From Kumtagia ephedrae (GTDB lineage Bacteria; Pseudomonadota; Alphaproteobacteria; Rhizobiales; Rhizobiaceae), in contig NZ_PXYK01000041.1 of assembly GCF_003012745.1 (NCBI RefSeq), forward strand, positions 1 through 36,987: DNA of 36,987 nucleotides, written 5' to 3'. Position numbers and translations under genes: made by a program. Shown here in pieces: positions 15,221 through 23,640 of this stretch. Every line of letters begins with the position of its first letter. Positions within the stretch are counted from its first letter, which is position 1. Below the pieces are notes generated by a model, which did no database searches, was not told the DNA's origin, and was given only the letters and a program-made list of their open reading frames with translations.

Positions 15221-16155
15221 ACACGCGCGTCGATCCGCAGGACACCGGAATCCCGCTCGCCGCAAGGCCCGCGCAGGCTTCGCGGGCAGTGATGGTGACG
15301 GCGAGCTATGCGCCCGACTTCGAGCGATGCCGGCTGCTCTGCGAGACGGCGGATCGCCACGTCGCCGGAATGGCGCATCACTACATCCTGGTGGAAGGCC
15401 GCGACGTCGCGCTGTTCCGGCGGCTGGAGACGCCGCGCCGCACGGTCGTCGACGAGCGTGATATCCTGCCCCGCTGGCTGCGCCCGTTCGACGATCCGCT
15501 GAGCGGCTTCCGGCGCCGCATCTGGCTGAGCCTGCGCACCCAGCCGCTGCGCGGCTGGCATGTGCAGCAGCTGCGCCGCATCGCGATTGCCCGCCACGTC
15601 GCGGAGGAGGTGCTGGTCTTCTGCGATTCCGACGTCGCCTTCCTGCGGCCCTTTGACCTTTCGAGCTTTCGCCGCGACGGCAGGACGCGACTGTTCCGCC
15701 GCGACCACGACCTCTTCAACGAGGGGCTGGACGGCCATGTCCAGCAGCGCATCTGGTCGGTGAACGCGGCGAAGCTGCTCGGGCTGGCCTCGCTCGAGGG
15801 CGTCGGCCACGACTACATCACCACGCTGATCGCCTGGGACCGCGAAACGGTGCTGGCGATGTGCGATCACATCGAGCGGGTCAACCGGCGCCATTGGGTG
15901 GCGGCGGTCGGTGCGGCCCGCAAATTCTCCGAATGCATGATCTACGGCCGCTACGTCGACGAGGTGATCGGCGGCGAAGGCCATTTCCACGATGCGGAAG
16001 AATTCTGCAACGTGCTGTGGTACGGCAAGCCGATGTCCGACGACGAATTCCGCGCCTTCGTCGCCGGCATGGCACCGGGCCAGGTCGCCGTCGGCATGCA
16101 GTCCTTCATCGGCACCGACGTCGCACGCCTCCGCAAGCTGGTTCTCGAGAGCTGA
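15217..16155 (+). CDS. DUF6492-like protein, putative glycosyltransferase
   Basis: The 312-residue protein has no signal peptide or membrane segment. It starts MVTASYAPDFERCRLLCETA after a short tail, and contains EEVLVFCDSDVAFLRPFDL, where the D-S-D pattern looks like a GT-A metal-binding motif. HFHDAEEFCNVLWYGKP is also striking. From memory this matches the DUF6492 family seen in rhizobial polysaccharide loci; no biochemical role is known to me. The GTG start at 15217 overlaps the previous stop as GTGA. Strict coupling to GT4 and GT26 genes argues that it works on the same glycan. It converges with the flippase gene, leaving four bases between stops. Confidence 0.7.
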   Translation: MNTRVDPQDTGIPLAARPAQASRAVMVTASYAPDFERCRLLCETADRHVAGMAHHYILVEGRDVALFRRLETPRRTVVDERDILPRWLRPFDDPLSGFRRRIWLSLRTQPLRGWHVQQLRRIAIARHVAEEVLVFCDSDVAFLRPFDLSSFRRDGRTRLFRRDHDLFNEGLDGHVQQRIWSVNAAKLLGLASLEGVGHDYITTLIAWDRETVLAMCDHIERVNRRHWVAAVGAARKFSECMIYGRYVDEVIGGEGHFHDAEEFCNVLWYGKPMSDDEFRAFVAGMAPGQVAVGMQSFIGTDVARLRKLVLES

Positions 16156-16159
16156 AGCC

Positions 16160-17455
16160 TCAGGCGCGCTTGGCGGGCAGCCGCAGCGCCGAATAGGTGA
16201 GGGCGGCCGATACAAGATAGAGCAGCGCGAAGACGCCGTTGAGCGACCAGATCAGGTCGCCGGCATTGCTGGTCGCCGACAGGGCGAAGGCCAGCAGCAG
16301 CGCCTTGGCGGCCCCCAGCAGCGCCAGGTTGACGGCCCGCAGCACCGTCTGCCCGCGCGCGAACAGCAGCTCGGCCTGGTATTCGACGAGGTTGCGGGCG
16401 CCGGGAATGGCGAAGGCGAGGATGACCAGCCCGGCCGTCTGCGCGATGTTGCGGCCGAGCGCGTTGGGGAAGAAGTGCAGCACCAGCGCCAGCGCGCAGA
16501 GCGCGGCGGTGGAGACGCAGAACACGGCAAGCTCGATGCCGCCGCGCAGCTTCAGGCTGGACAGCATGGCGGGCGTGCGCATCATCTTCTGCACCAGCAT
16601 CATGGTGAAGGTGCGGATCGGGATCGCCGTCAGGTCGACCAGACGCATGATGACGGCATAGATGCCGGCAAGCTGCGCGCCGCCCATCGCGAGCACAATG
16701 AACTTGTCGAATTCCATCTGCAGGTAGAACAGGATCTCGGCGCCGGCGATCGCCAGCGAGTCGGACAGCCGGCGCCAGTAGAGGCGCGGCTCGAAACGCA
16801 GCCGCTGGCGCGGGTAGAAGAAGCCGAAGGCGATCGCCGCCACCAGCGCATTGGCGCCGAGATACCAGAGAGACCAGTGTGCCAGCGAGGCGTCGGCCTG
16901 CAGCATGAACAGCGTGGCGGCCAGCGCGCGCATGGCCGTGCCGAGGATGGTGAGCAGCGAGGCGCGGCCGAAGGCGCCGAGGCCGTTGTTGACGATGATC
17001 GCCAGCTCGACCGGCCGCCACAGCAGCGCCTCGGCGACGATGACGGCGGCGAAGATCGGCAGCGCCAGCGTGGCGCCGAAGAACAGCGCATGCACCAGCC
17101 AGCTTCCGGCAGCCAGCAGCGGCAGCGACAAGACCGCCATCAGCAGGAAGCCGGCGGTGAAGGTGCCGATCAGCCGCGGCTTGACGGTCGCCACCCGGTA
17201 GAGCGTGGAGATGAAGCCGAAGCCGAGGATGCGCGACAGCATGACGCCGGCGGCGGATGCCGTGGCGAACACGCCGAAGTCGGCGAGCGACAGCGTGTTG
17301 GCCAGGAAGACGAAATAGGCCAGCGAGAACACCAGCCGCCCGCCGGCGCCGCTGATCGCCGCCATATAGTCGCGCAGCAGGCCCCTGCGCTCCGACAGGA
17401 GCGCCGCCACGCGCGACAGGGTGCGCCTTCGCGAGCTCTCCACGGAACCGGCCAT
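16160..17455 (-). CDS. Polysaccharide flippase-like membrane protein (Wzx/MATE-type)
   Basis: The 431-residue protein has about 12 hydrophobic segments starting at GGRLVFSLAYFVFLANTLSLADFGVFATASA, a typical opening of oligosaccharide flippases (polysaccharide biosynthesis protein family). It has the long charged loop between halves (YPRQRLRFEPRLYWRRLSDS) followed by EILFYLQMEFDKFIVLAMGG, also usual for Wzx. It would move lipid-linked repeat units to the periplasmic face for polymerisation. ATG 17455 is chosen; the frame opens to a TTG at 17500. Upstream lies a perfect 12-bp palindrome, GAGGCTAGCCTC at 17463-17474. Confidence 0.82.
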   Translation of the reverse strand: MAGSVESSRRRTLSRVAALLSERRGLLRDYMAAISGAGGRLVFSLAYFVFLANTLSLADFGVFATASAAGVMLSRILGFGFISTLYRVATVKPRLIGTFTAGFLLMAVLSLPLLAAGSWLVHALFFGATLALPIFAAVIVAEALLWRPVELAIIVNNGLGAFGRASLLTILGTAMRALAATLFMLQADASLAHWSLWYLGANALVAAIAFGFFYPRQRLRFEPRLYWRRLSDSLAIAGAEILFYLQMEFDKFIVLAMGGAQLAGIYAVIMRLVDLTAIPIRTFTMMLVQKMMRTPAMLSSLKLRGGIELAVFCVSTAALCALALVLHFFPNALGRNIAQTAGLVILAFAIPGARNLVEYQAELLFARGQTVLRAVNLALLGAAKALLLAFALSATSNAGDLIWSLNGVFALLYLVSAALTYSALRLPAKRA

Positions 17456-17749
17456 TGCCTGCGAGGCTAGCCTCGAATGATTAACTTGCCGTTCTTGCAA
17501 ACTCGGCCGCGGCGGCCGCTCCGACGCATGCAGCCGACGGCAGGCGGTGGTTTCGGGACAAAGACATACGCAAGATCAAGCACCTGCGGTATGGAGCTTG
17601 GGGTTCTTGATGGGGGCTCTGTAGGACTATTTGCCTATTTTTGCTACCGCAGATTGCGGGCGGTTAACGATTTGTTTCCCATGTCGCTTTAACGTCCCTT
17701 AACGGATCGACCATCCGTTCCGCCGGCCGAATGAAAAAGCGCACAATTC
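17456..17749. promoter_or_regulatory. Divergent regulatory region between flippase and co-polymerase genes
   Basis: These 294 bases are more AT-rich than their surroundings. They hold the palindrome GAGGCTAGCCTC (17463-17474) next to the flippase start, a short CCGCA/TGCGG hairpin near 17650, and three TTAACG motifs at about 17662, 17691 and 17699. The repeated TTAACG close to the co-polymerase start could be regulator half-sites. No gene is supported. Confidence 0.4.
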
Positions 17750-20392
17750 ATGCTGTACAACGACGACAGTGATTCTCCCGGGCGCGAGCGGTCGCTGCTG
17801 TCGCTCGGCGATGCGCTGCGCGAGGAGCCGGCGGCCGAACCGTCGCGACTGGCGCGTGCCATCGCCGAGGTCCGCGCCGAGAAGGACGCCGTCACCCGGC
17901 ACCGCCTGGCACGTGCGCGCCGGAACGCGCGCGACACGCCGCTGCTGCATGCGCTGGAGGCGGTCCCGGCGGAGCCGTCGCCGTCCGGCCCTTTTCCCGT
18001 GAAGGCCGAGCCGTCTCTTCTGAAGCCCGCTCCGCCGCGCCCGGCGCCGGAACCCGCGCCTGCCGTGCCGGCCCCGGCACCAGCGGTGTCGTCCTGGCGC
18101 GATGCCCAGCCGAAACACGATGCGGAACCGAAACGCGCCGCCGTGGCGGAAAGGCCCGCCGGTGGTGGCGAGCCGGTCGCACGCCCCGCCGTCCAGCAGA
18201 TGCCCGCGGCTGCCGAGCCGGCCCGCGCCGAGGCCGTTGCACCGCGCCGCGAGCCACCGGAGCCGGGGTGGCAGGCTGTCGAGCCGCTCGCTCCGGCCGA
18301 AGCCGCCGAGGCCGCCGGCCTGTGGCAGCCGCTGATCGACCCGGCCATCGTGCTTGCGGGCATCATGCGGTCGAAATGGCTGATCGTGGCGACGACCGTC
18401 ATCGGCGCCCTGCTCGGCGTGCTGATCGCGCTCAACACGCCGAAGATGTATTATTCGTCGGCCGAACTGCTGGCCGATCCCCGCGACCTCAATCTGGTCG
18501 AGCGCGAGCTGACGCAGTCGGGTATCTCCAACGAAGCGACGCTGGCGATCGTCGAGAACCAGGTGCGCATCCTGACCTCCGGCACCGTGATTGCCAAGGT
18601 GGTGGAACGGCTGAACCTCGCGGAGGATCCCGAGTTCAACGGCCAGGGCGGCGGCGTCAGCCTGGGTAGCCTGATCTCGTCGGCGCGCTCGCTGATCTTC
18701 CCCCGCGACGGCGAGGACGATCCGGGCCGCCGCCATGCGCTGGCCTCGATCAATCTGGCGAAGTCGCTGTCGATCGAGCGCCGCGGCAAGACTTTCGTCA
18801 TCGTCGTGGCGGCGACCACCCAGAGCCCCGAGAAATCGGCGCTGATCGCCAATACCATGACGGAGGTGTTCCTGGAGAGCTACGGCCAGCTCCAGTCGAA
18901 TGCCGCAGGGCGGGCGGCAGGCGAGCTCACCTCCAAGCTCGACGAGCTGCGCGCCGGCGTCGAGGCGGCGGAGCGCAAGGTCGAGGCCTTCAAGGCCGAG
19001 AACGACCTCATCGACGCCCAGGGCCGGCTGATCACCGACGACGAGATCCTGAAACTCAACGACCAGCTGTCGACGGCGCGCGCCCGCACGCTGGAGCTCA
19101 ACGCCAGGGCGGCCTCGACGCGCGACGTCAACGCCGACGCGGTCCTCGGAGGGGCGCTGCCGGAAGAGCTGGCCTCGCCGACCTTGCAGGAGCTGCGGGC
19201 GCAGTATTCCGCGCTGAAGGGCGAGGCCGACAGAATGGCCGTGCGGCTCGGCCCCAGGCATCCGCAGCTTCAGGCCGTCGAATCGCAGCTCAGCGGCGCG
19301 CGTGGCCTCATCGATGCGGAGATCAGGCGGATCTCCACCTCGACCCAGACCGAGCTCAGGCGCGCCGTGCAGCTCGAGCAGGAGCTGTCCGCGCGGCTGG
19401 CCCAGCTCAAGGTGCGTCAGGGCAGTCTCAGCAACGAGCTGGTGACGCTGCGCGAGCTCGAGCGCGACTCCACCGCCAAGCGCGCGGTCTACGAGGCGTT
19501 CCTGCTCAGGGCGCGCGAGACCGGCGAGCAGCAGGGCATCAACAGCGCCAACATCAGCGTCATCTCGAAGGCCTTTCCGCCGCTCGAATCCGAGCCGCCG
19601 TCGCGCAGCACCATCGCCATGGCCGGCGCTCTGCTCGGCCTGATGGCCGGTGTCGGCATGGGCGGCCTGCGCGGCACGGCGGAGGCGCTGCGCGACCGCG
19701 TGCGCGGCCGCCGGCCCGCCCGATCGTGGCGCCGCGGCAGCACCGCGACCATGTTCGACCAGGACGACGGCGGGCTGGCCGATGATGGCCGGAACGCCTT
19801 GGCTTCCGCGCCGGAGCCTGTCTCCGCCGACCGGCCACCGTCGGAACCCTTTGCCGAAGCCGACCAGACCGAACCGTCCCCCGTCTCACCGAAAGACACC
19901 GCCATGCACCCCTATCCGATGCCGCATGCTCCCTACGATCCCGCGCAGCAGCCGGCACCCGCCGCTGTGCCCTATGCCGCCCAGCCGGCCTGGCCGCAGC
20001 CGCCGGCCGGCTATGCGCCGCCGCCCTATCCGCCGCAGCATTATGCGCCGCAGCCGGGCTATGCCCAGCCTTACTACGCGCAGCCCATGCCGGCGCAGCA
20101 GCCCGCCGCCATGCCCTATGCCGCCCAGCCGGCCTGGCCGCAGCCGCCGGCCGGTTATGCGCCGCCCTATCCGCCGCAGCACTACGCGCCGCAGCCGGGC
20201 TATGCCCAGCCTTATTACGCGCAGCCGATGCCGGGGCAGCAGCCGCAGGCGCCGCAGCAACCGCAGGCGGCTCACCCGCAAGCGCCGGTGGATGCGCAAT
20301 CGTCCATCGACGAGATCCGCTCCAGCCTGCGCGAGTTCCGCGAGGCCATCCGCGAGCTTGCCGATTCCCGTTCGCGCCGCCGCTATTTCTGA
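17750..20392 (+). CDS. Wzz/GumC/ExoP-type polysaccharide co-polymerase without kinase domain, with Pro/Tyr-rich repeats
   Basis: The 880-residue inner-membrane protein probably sets chain length and couples polymerisation to export. Residues 1-200 are a charged, Pro/Ala-rich cytoplasmic segment. TM1 is near 208-229 (LIVATTVIGALLGVLIAL) and TM2 near 622-642 (TIAMAGALLGLMAGVGMGG). Between them is the Wzz domain (MYYSSAELLADPR, NQVRILTSGTVIAKVVERL) and a long coiled coil including RLGPRHPQLQAVESQL, a GumC-type motif. After TM2 there is no Walker A, so the BY-kinase of full ExoP/Wzc is absent. Instead there are two near-identical 48-residue Pro/Tyr/Gln/Ala-rich repeats (from residues 741 and 789), then a charged helix ending RSRRRYF. 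Confidence 0.88.
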   Translation: MLYNDDSDSPGRERSLLSLGDALREEPAAEPSRLARAIAEVRAEKDAVTRHRLARARRNARDTPLLHALEAVPAEPSPSGPFPVKAEPSLLKPAPPRPAPEPAPAVPAPAPAVSSWRDAQPKHDAEPKRAAVAERPAGGGEPVARPAVQQMPAAAEPARAEAVAPRREPPEPGWQAVEPLAPAEAAEAAGLWQPLIDPAIVLAGIMRSKWLIVATTVIGALLGVLIALNTPKMYYSSAELLADPRDLNLVERELTQSGISNEATLAIVENQVRILTSGTVIAKVVERLNLAEDPEFNGQGGGVSLGSLISSARSLIFPRDGEDDPGRRHALASINLAKSLSIERRGKTFVIVVAATTQSPEKSALIANTMTEVFLESYGQLQSNAAGRAAGELTSKLDELRAGVEAAERKVEAFKAENDLIDAQGRLITDDEILKLNDQLSTARARTLELNARAASTRDVNADAVLGGALPEELASPTLQELRAQYSALKGEADRMAVRLGPRHPQLQAVESQLSGARGLIDAEIRRISTSTQTELRRAVQLEQELSARLAQLKVRQGSLSNELVTLRELERDSTAKRAVYEAFLLRARETGEQQGINSANISVISKAFPPLESEPPSRSTIAMAGALLGLMAGVGMGGLRGTAEALRDRVRGRRPARSWRRGSTATMFDQDDGGLADDGRNALASAPEPVSADRPPSEPFAEADQTEPSPVSPKDTAMHPYPMPHAPYDPAQQPAPAAVPYAAQPAWPQPPAGYAPPPYPPQHYAPQPGYAQPYYAQPMPAQQPAAMPYAAQPAWPQPPAGYAPPYPPQHYAPQPGYAQPYYAQPMPGQQPQAPQQPQAAHPQAPVDAQSSIDEIRSSLREFREAIRELADSRSRRRYF
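19970..20245 (+). repeat. Coding tandem repeat, two units of 144 and 132+ bases
   Basis: Unit 1 spans 19970-20113 and unit 2 spans 20114-20245. They encode almost the same peptide, PYAAQPAWPQPPAGY, then YPPQHYAPQPGYAQPYYAQP; unit 2 lacks one proline codon. The DNA is also nearly identical, which points to a recent duplication or to homogenisation. Confidence 0.9.
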
Positions 20393-20504
20393 ACGCGCGA
20401 AGTCCGGCCGTAGCAGGATTGCGGCACCCCGCGCCGCTTTGGCGAAATCGCGCCGGTGCCGTTGTTGACTATGCCTGCCGCAGTCGCGTGTCGGGAGCGG
20501 AATC

Positions 20505-21404
20505 ATGGCTGATATCATCGACGGCAAGGCGGTCGCGGAGGATGTGGTCGGGCGGGTGAAGCGGCTGGCGGCGGAGCTGCGGGCCGGGACCGGCATCGTC
20601 CCGGGGCTGGCCGTGGTCATCGTCGGCGCGGATCCGGCCAGCCAGGTCTATGTCGCCTCGAAGGGCAAGAAGGCCAAGGAGTGCGGTTTCCACTCGGTCC
20701 AGCACACGCTGCCGGCCGACACGGCTGAGGCCGAGCTGGTCGCTCTCATCGAGACGCTCAACGCCGATCCGGCCATCCACGGCATTCTCGTGCAACTGCC
20801 GCTGCCGGAGCATATCGACAGCGGCCGCATCATCCAGACGATCTCGCCCCACAAGGACGTCGACGGCTTTCATTTCGTCAATGTCGGAAAGCTCGGCACC
20901 GGCGAGCTCGCCACCGCCTTCGTGCCGTGCACGCCGGCCGGCTCCATGCTTTTGATCGAGCGGGTGCGCGGCAAGGATCTGTCCGGGCTGAATGCCGTGG
21001 TGGTCGGCCGCTCCAACATCGTCGGCAAGCCGATGGCCAATCTGCTGCTCGCCGCCAACGCCACCGTGACCATCGCCCACAGCCGCACCAAGGACTTGGC
21101 GGCTCTCTGCCGGAGCGCCGACATCCTGGTGGCTGCGGTGGGAAAGCCCGAGATGATCTGCGGCGACTGGGTGAAAGAGGGTGCGACGGTGATCGACGTC
21201 GGCATCAACCGTATCGCAGCGCCCGAGAAGGGCGAGGGCAAGACGCGGCTGGTGGGCGACGTCGCCTATGGCGAGGCGGCGGAGAGGGCCGGCGCCATCA
21301 CGCCGGTACCTGGCGGCGTCGGGCCGATGACGATCGCGCTGCTGATGGCCAACACCCTGGTCTCGGCCAGCCTCGCCGCGGGCCGGCCTAGGCCGGCGTT
21401 CTGA
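20505..21404 (+). CDS. folD: Bifunctional methylenetetrahydrofolate dehydrogenase / methenyltetrahydrofolate cyclohydrolase
   Basis: FolD interconverts 5,10-methylene-, 5,10-methenyl- and 10-formyl-tetrahydrofolate with NADP+, feeding purine and formyl-Met synthesis in the cytoplasm. The 299-residue length is normal. The folate site has [16 protein letters not shown] with the conserved Tyr and catalytic Lys. [11 protein letters not shown] and [13 protein letters not shown] follow. The NADP-binding part has [18 protein letters not shown] and TITPVPGG-type ending ([17 protein letters not shown]). The start [14 protein letters not shown] is the family start. It is followed at once by the GAATAGC inverted-repeat element, which may end its transcript. 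Confidence 0.95.
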   Translation: MADIIDGKAVAEDVVGRVKRLAAELRAGTGIVPGLAVVIVGADPASQVYVASKGKKAKECGFHSVQHTLPADTAEAELVALIETLNADPAIHGILVQLPLPEHIDSGRIIQTISPHKDVDGFHFVNVGKLGTGELATAFVPCTPAGSMLLIERVRGKDLSGLNAVVVGRSNIVGKPMANLLLAANATVTIAHSRTKDLAALCRSADILVAAVGKPEMICGDWVKEGATVIDVGINRIAAPEKGEGKTRLVGDVAYGEAAERAGAITPVPGGVGPMTIALLMANTLVSASLAAGRPRPAF

Positions 21405-21406
21405 CG

Positions 21407-21494
21407 GCGAATAGCGAGTGGCGAATAGCGAATAGTAAATAGTAAATAGTAAGAACGCATAAATCCTATTCGCTATTCGCTATTCCCTACTCGC
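21407..21494. repeat. GAATAGC-type inverted-repeat element, copy 1
   Basis: The left arm repeats GCGAATAG units with one GCGAGTG variant; the right arm is its complement, CTATTCGCTATTCGC and onward to CTACTCGC. The AT-rich middle contains tandem TAAATAG. It begins three bases after the folD stop and ends before the regulator gene at 21543. A second copy is at 34593-34704. The long stem may act as a transcript end or stabiliser. Confidence 0.8.
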
Positions 21495-21542
21495 TCTCTA
21501 CCATGCCTTGCGCCGAGAGGGCGTTTCTGTAGAAGGCCGGCC

Positions 21543-22505
21543 ATGACCGACGATCCACAAGCCGGCCGGCAGTTGGGCTTCCTGCTGGTCGACAAGTTCT
21601 CGATGTTCTCGCTTGCCGCGGCCATCGACGCCTTCCGCTCGGCCAACCGTCTGCTCGGCCGCGACGTCTATGGCTGGACCACGGTCTCGGCCGACGGCGA
21701 TGCCGTCATGGCCTCAAACGGCCTGCCGCTCAAGATCGATTACAGCGTCGCCGACCTGCCACCGGTCGACATCCTGTTCGTCTGCGTCGGCCTGACCACC
21801 GAATTCCCGGGCAAGAGCAAGGTGCTGGCCGCCCTGCGCAGCCTGGGCCGGCGCGGCGGCGCGCTCGGCGCGCTGTCGGTCGGCTCCTACCTTCTGGCGG
21901 AGGCCGGGCAGCTGGAGGGGCACCGCTGCACCATCCACTGGGAGAACCGCGCCGGCTTCATGGAAAAGTTCCCGCACATCCAGTGCACCGGAAACGTCTA
22001 CGAGATCGACCGCAAGCGCTACACCTGCGCCGGCGGCACCACCTCGATCGACCTGATGCTGGAGATCATCCGCCGCGATCATGGCGTCAACATCGCCAAC
22101 GGGGTGGCCAACCAGTTCCAGCACGAGCGCATCCGCTCGGCCGGCGACCGCCAGAGGGTCGGGCCGGAGCGCGACCTCTCCGGCAAGTCGGAGAAATTGA
22201 AGAAGATCGCCGAGCTGATGGCCGACAATCTCGACGAGCCGTTCTCGGCGGTCGAGCTCGCCAAGTCCGCCGGCCTGTCGGTGCGCCAGGTGGAGCGGCT
22301 GTTCCTGCGCCATCTCGGCGTCACGCCCGGCCGCTACTACATGCGCCTGCGGTTGGAGCGGGCGCGAGAGCTGCTGCGCCAGACCAACATGCCCATCCTC
22401 GACGTGGCCATCGCCACCGGCTTCACCTCGCATTCCTATTTCGCCCAGAGCTATCGCCTGCAATTCGGCCGCCCGCCGAGCGAGGAAAGGCGGACGACGT
22501 ATTGA
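21543..22505 (+). CDS. GlxA-family AraC-type transcriptional regulator with DJ-1/PfpI domain
   Basis: The 320-residue cytoplasmic regulator has an N-terminal DJ-1/PfpI (amidotransferase-like) sensor domain, about 10-190, starting LGFLLVDKFSMFSLAAAIDA. The C-terminal AraC DNA-binding domain, about 218-315, has both helix-turn-helix motifs (FSAVELAKSAGLSVRQVERL and ILDVAIATGFTSHSYFAQSY). Relatives such as GbdR and CdhR respond to glycine betaine or carnitine. Here the position of the usual nucleophile elbow reads GALSVGSYLLAEAG, with serine 112 where many homologues have cysteine, so it should bind rather than hydrolyse. Its target genes are not obvious, since no methylamine or betaine gene is adjacent. 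Confidence 0.88.
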   Translation: MTDDPQAGRQLGFLLVDKFSMFSLAAAIDAFRSANRLLGRDVYGWTTVSADGDAVMASNGLPLKIDYSVADLPPVDILFVCVGLTTEFPGKSKVLAALRSLGRRGGALGALSVGSYLLAEAGQLEGHRCTIHWENRAGFMEKFPHIQCTGNVYEIDRKRYTCAGGTTSIDLMLEIIRRDHGVNIANGVANQFQHERIRSAGDRQRVGPERDLSGKSEKLKKIAELMADNLDEPFSAVELAKSAGLSVRQVERLFLRHLGVTPGRYYMRLRLERARELLRQTNMPILDVAIATGFTSHSYFAQSYRLQFGRPPSEERRTTY

Positions 22506-22629
22506 GAGGGTCGCCGGATCGTATCGACGGCACCTGGGTTTGACTCGTCAGCTTTTGTTCGCGCCGTCCGCCCCTCTGAGGCACACCATCGAGGCTAGGG
22601 CAACTGGCGAGCAAATCGACTGCCTTGAA

Positions 22630-22767
22630 CCCCCACCCCTAACCCCTCCCCACAAGGGGGAGGGGGATCTTGCGGCCGCTACGCCGCGCGAAACCGTTGA
22701 CGATTGCCGCCTGGCGGGACGCAGCAGCATTCCCCTCCCCCTTGTGGGGAGGGGTTAGGGGTGGGGG
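22630..22767. repeat. Perfect 36-bp inverted repeat of C/G runs (dispersed element)
   Basis: The arm at 22630-22665 begins CCCCCACCCCTAACCCC and is perfectly complementary over 36 bases to the arm at 22732-22767. The spacer is 66 bases. Each arm also has its own small hairpin (CCCC, ACAA, GGGG type). It lies in the gap between two convergent genes, where it may end both transcripts. I recall very similar C/G-run elements in many Hyphomicrobiales intergenic gaps. Confidence 0.85.
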
Positions 22768-22803
22768 TAGACTCACATGCGCCTGCCTGCCCGCCTTGCG
22801 GTC

Positions 22804-23607
22804 CTACGCCGCCAGGAACCCGCCATCCGCAGCCAACACATGGCCGACCACATAGGCCGACTCCGGCGACGCCAGCCAGACCACCGCTTCCGCCACCTCC
22901 TCCGGCCGGCCCATGCGGCGCAGCGGCAGGCCGGCGGCGACCGCGTCGAGGCCGCCGGTGCCGCCGGCGGCCGTGACCATCATGTCGGTCACCACCCGGC
23001 CCGGCGCCACCGCATTGATGCGCACGCCGCGCGGCGCGCATTCCATCGCCGCCGAGCGGGTCAGCGAGATCACGGCGGCCTTGGACGCCGAATAGAGCGC
23101 GAAGCCGGGATTGGGATTGCGCACGCCGCTGACCGAGGCGTTGACGACGATGCGGCCGCCGCCCTGCGCCAGCATGACGGCGAGCTGGTGCTTCAGGCAC
23201 AGGAACACGGCGCGGACATTGGTGTCGAACACGGCGTCGAAGGTTTGCGCCGTCTGCTCCTCGAGCGGCTGCCGCCGCTCCTGGTGGCCGGCATTGTTGA
23301 AGGCGACGTCGAGCCGCCCGAACCGCTCGACCGTGGTGCGCAGCAGCCTTGCGACATCGGCTTCGTCGGTCACGTCGGCCGGCACGAACAGGGCTTCGGC
23401 TCCAGCCGCGCGGCAGGCGGCCGCCGCCGCTTCGCCAACCTCGGCGCGGCGGCCGGCCACGACAATCGACGCCGCACCCTCGGCCGCCATCCGCAACGCC
23501 GCGGCGCGGCCGATGCCGCTGCCTCCGCCGGTCACCAGGCAGACGTCGCCCGCCAGCTTTCCGCGCCCGCCGGGCATGCTCGCGCTTTGCTCTATGACGG
23601 CCATCAT
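22804..23607 (-). CDS. Short-chain dehydrogenase/reductase (SDR), classical type
   Basis: The 267-residue cytoplasmic NAD(P)-dependent oxidoreductase has the cofactor motif VTGGGSGIGRAAALRM, the NNAG motif (VAFNNAGHQERR), the catalytic Ser in IVVNASVSGVRN and the Y-x-x-x-K in LYSASKAAVISL. MDR-like RPEEVAEAVVWLASPESAYV and GHVLAADGG close the fold. The substrate is not predictable. ATG 23607 is chosen because AGGGAG lies just before it; ATG 23634 and TTG 23655 are upstream in frame. It is divergent from the MarR-GNAT gene across a palindrome and is probably controlled by it. Confidence 0.9.
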   Translation of the reverse strand: MMAVIEQSASMPGGRGKLAGDVCLVTGGGSGIGRAAALRMAAEGAASIVVAGRRAEVGEAAAAACRAAGAEALFVPADVTDEADVARLLRTTVERFGRLDVAFNNAGHQERRQPLEEQTAQTFDAVFDTNVRAVFLCLKHQLAVMLAQGGGRIVVNASVSGVRNPNPGFALYSASKAAVISLTRSAAMECAPRGVRINAVAPGRVVTDMMVTAAGGTGGLDAVAAGLPLRRMGRPEEVAEAVVWLASPESAYVVGHVLAADGGFLAA

Positions 23608-23640
23608 CCGCTCCCTTGCCGCTACGGCTTGCATCGATAA

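Noticed and set aside
17699-19261. 520-codon minus-strand frame across the co-polymerase gene
   Set aside because: The opposite strand encodes the Wzz-type protein with clear domains; this frame has no domain pattern.
21407-21494. CRISPR-like or VNTR array from repeated GCGAATAG units
   Set aside because: The units are contiguous with no spacers and are arranged as complementary arms, so it is a stem-loop element.
22630-22767. CRISPR array
   Set aside because: There are only two arms in inverted, not direct, orientation, with one spacer and no cas gene.
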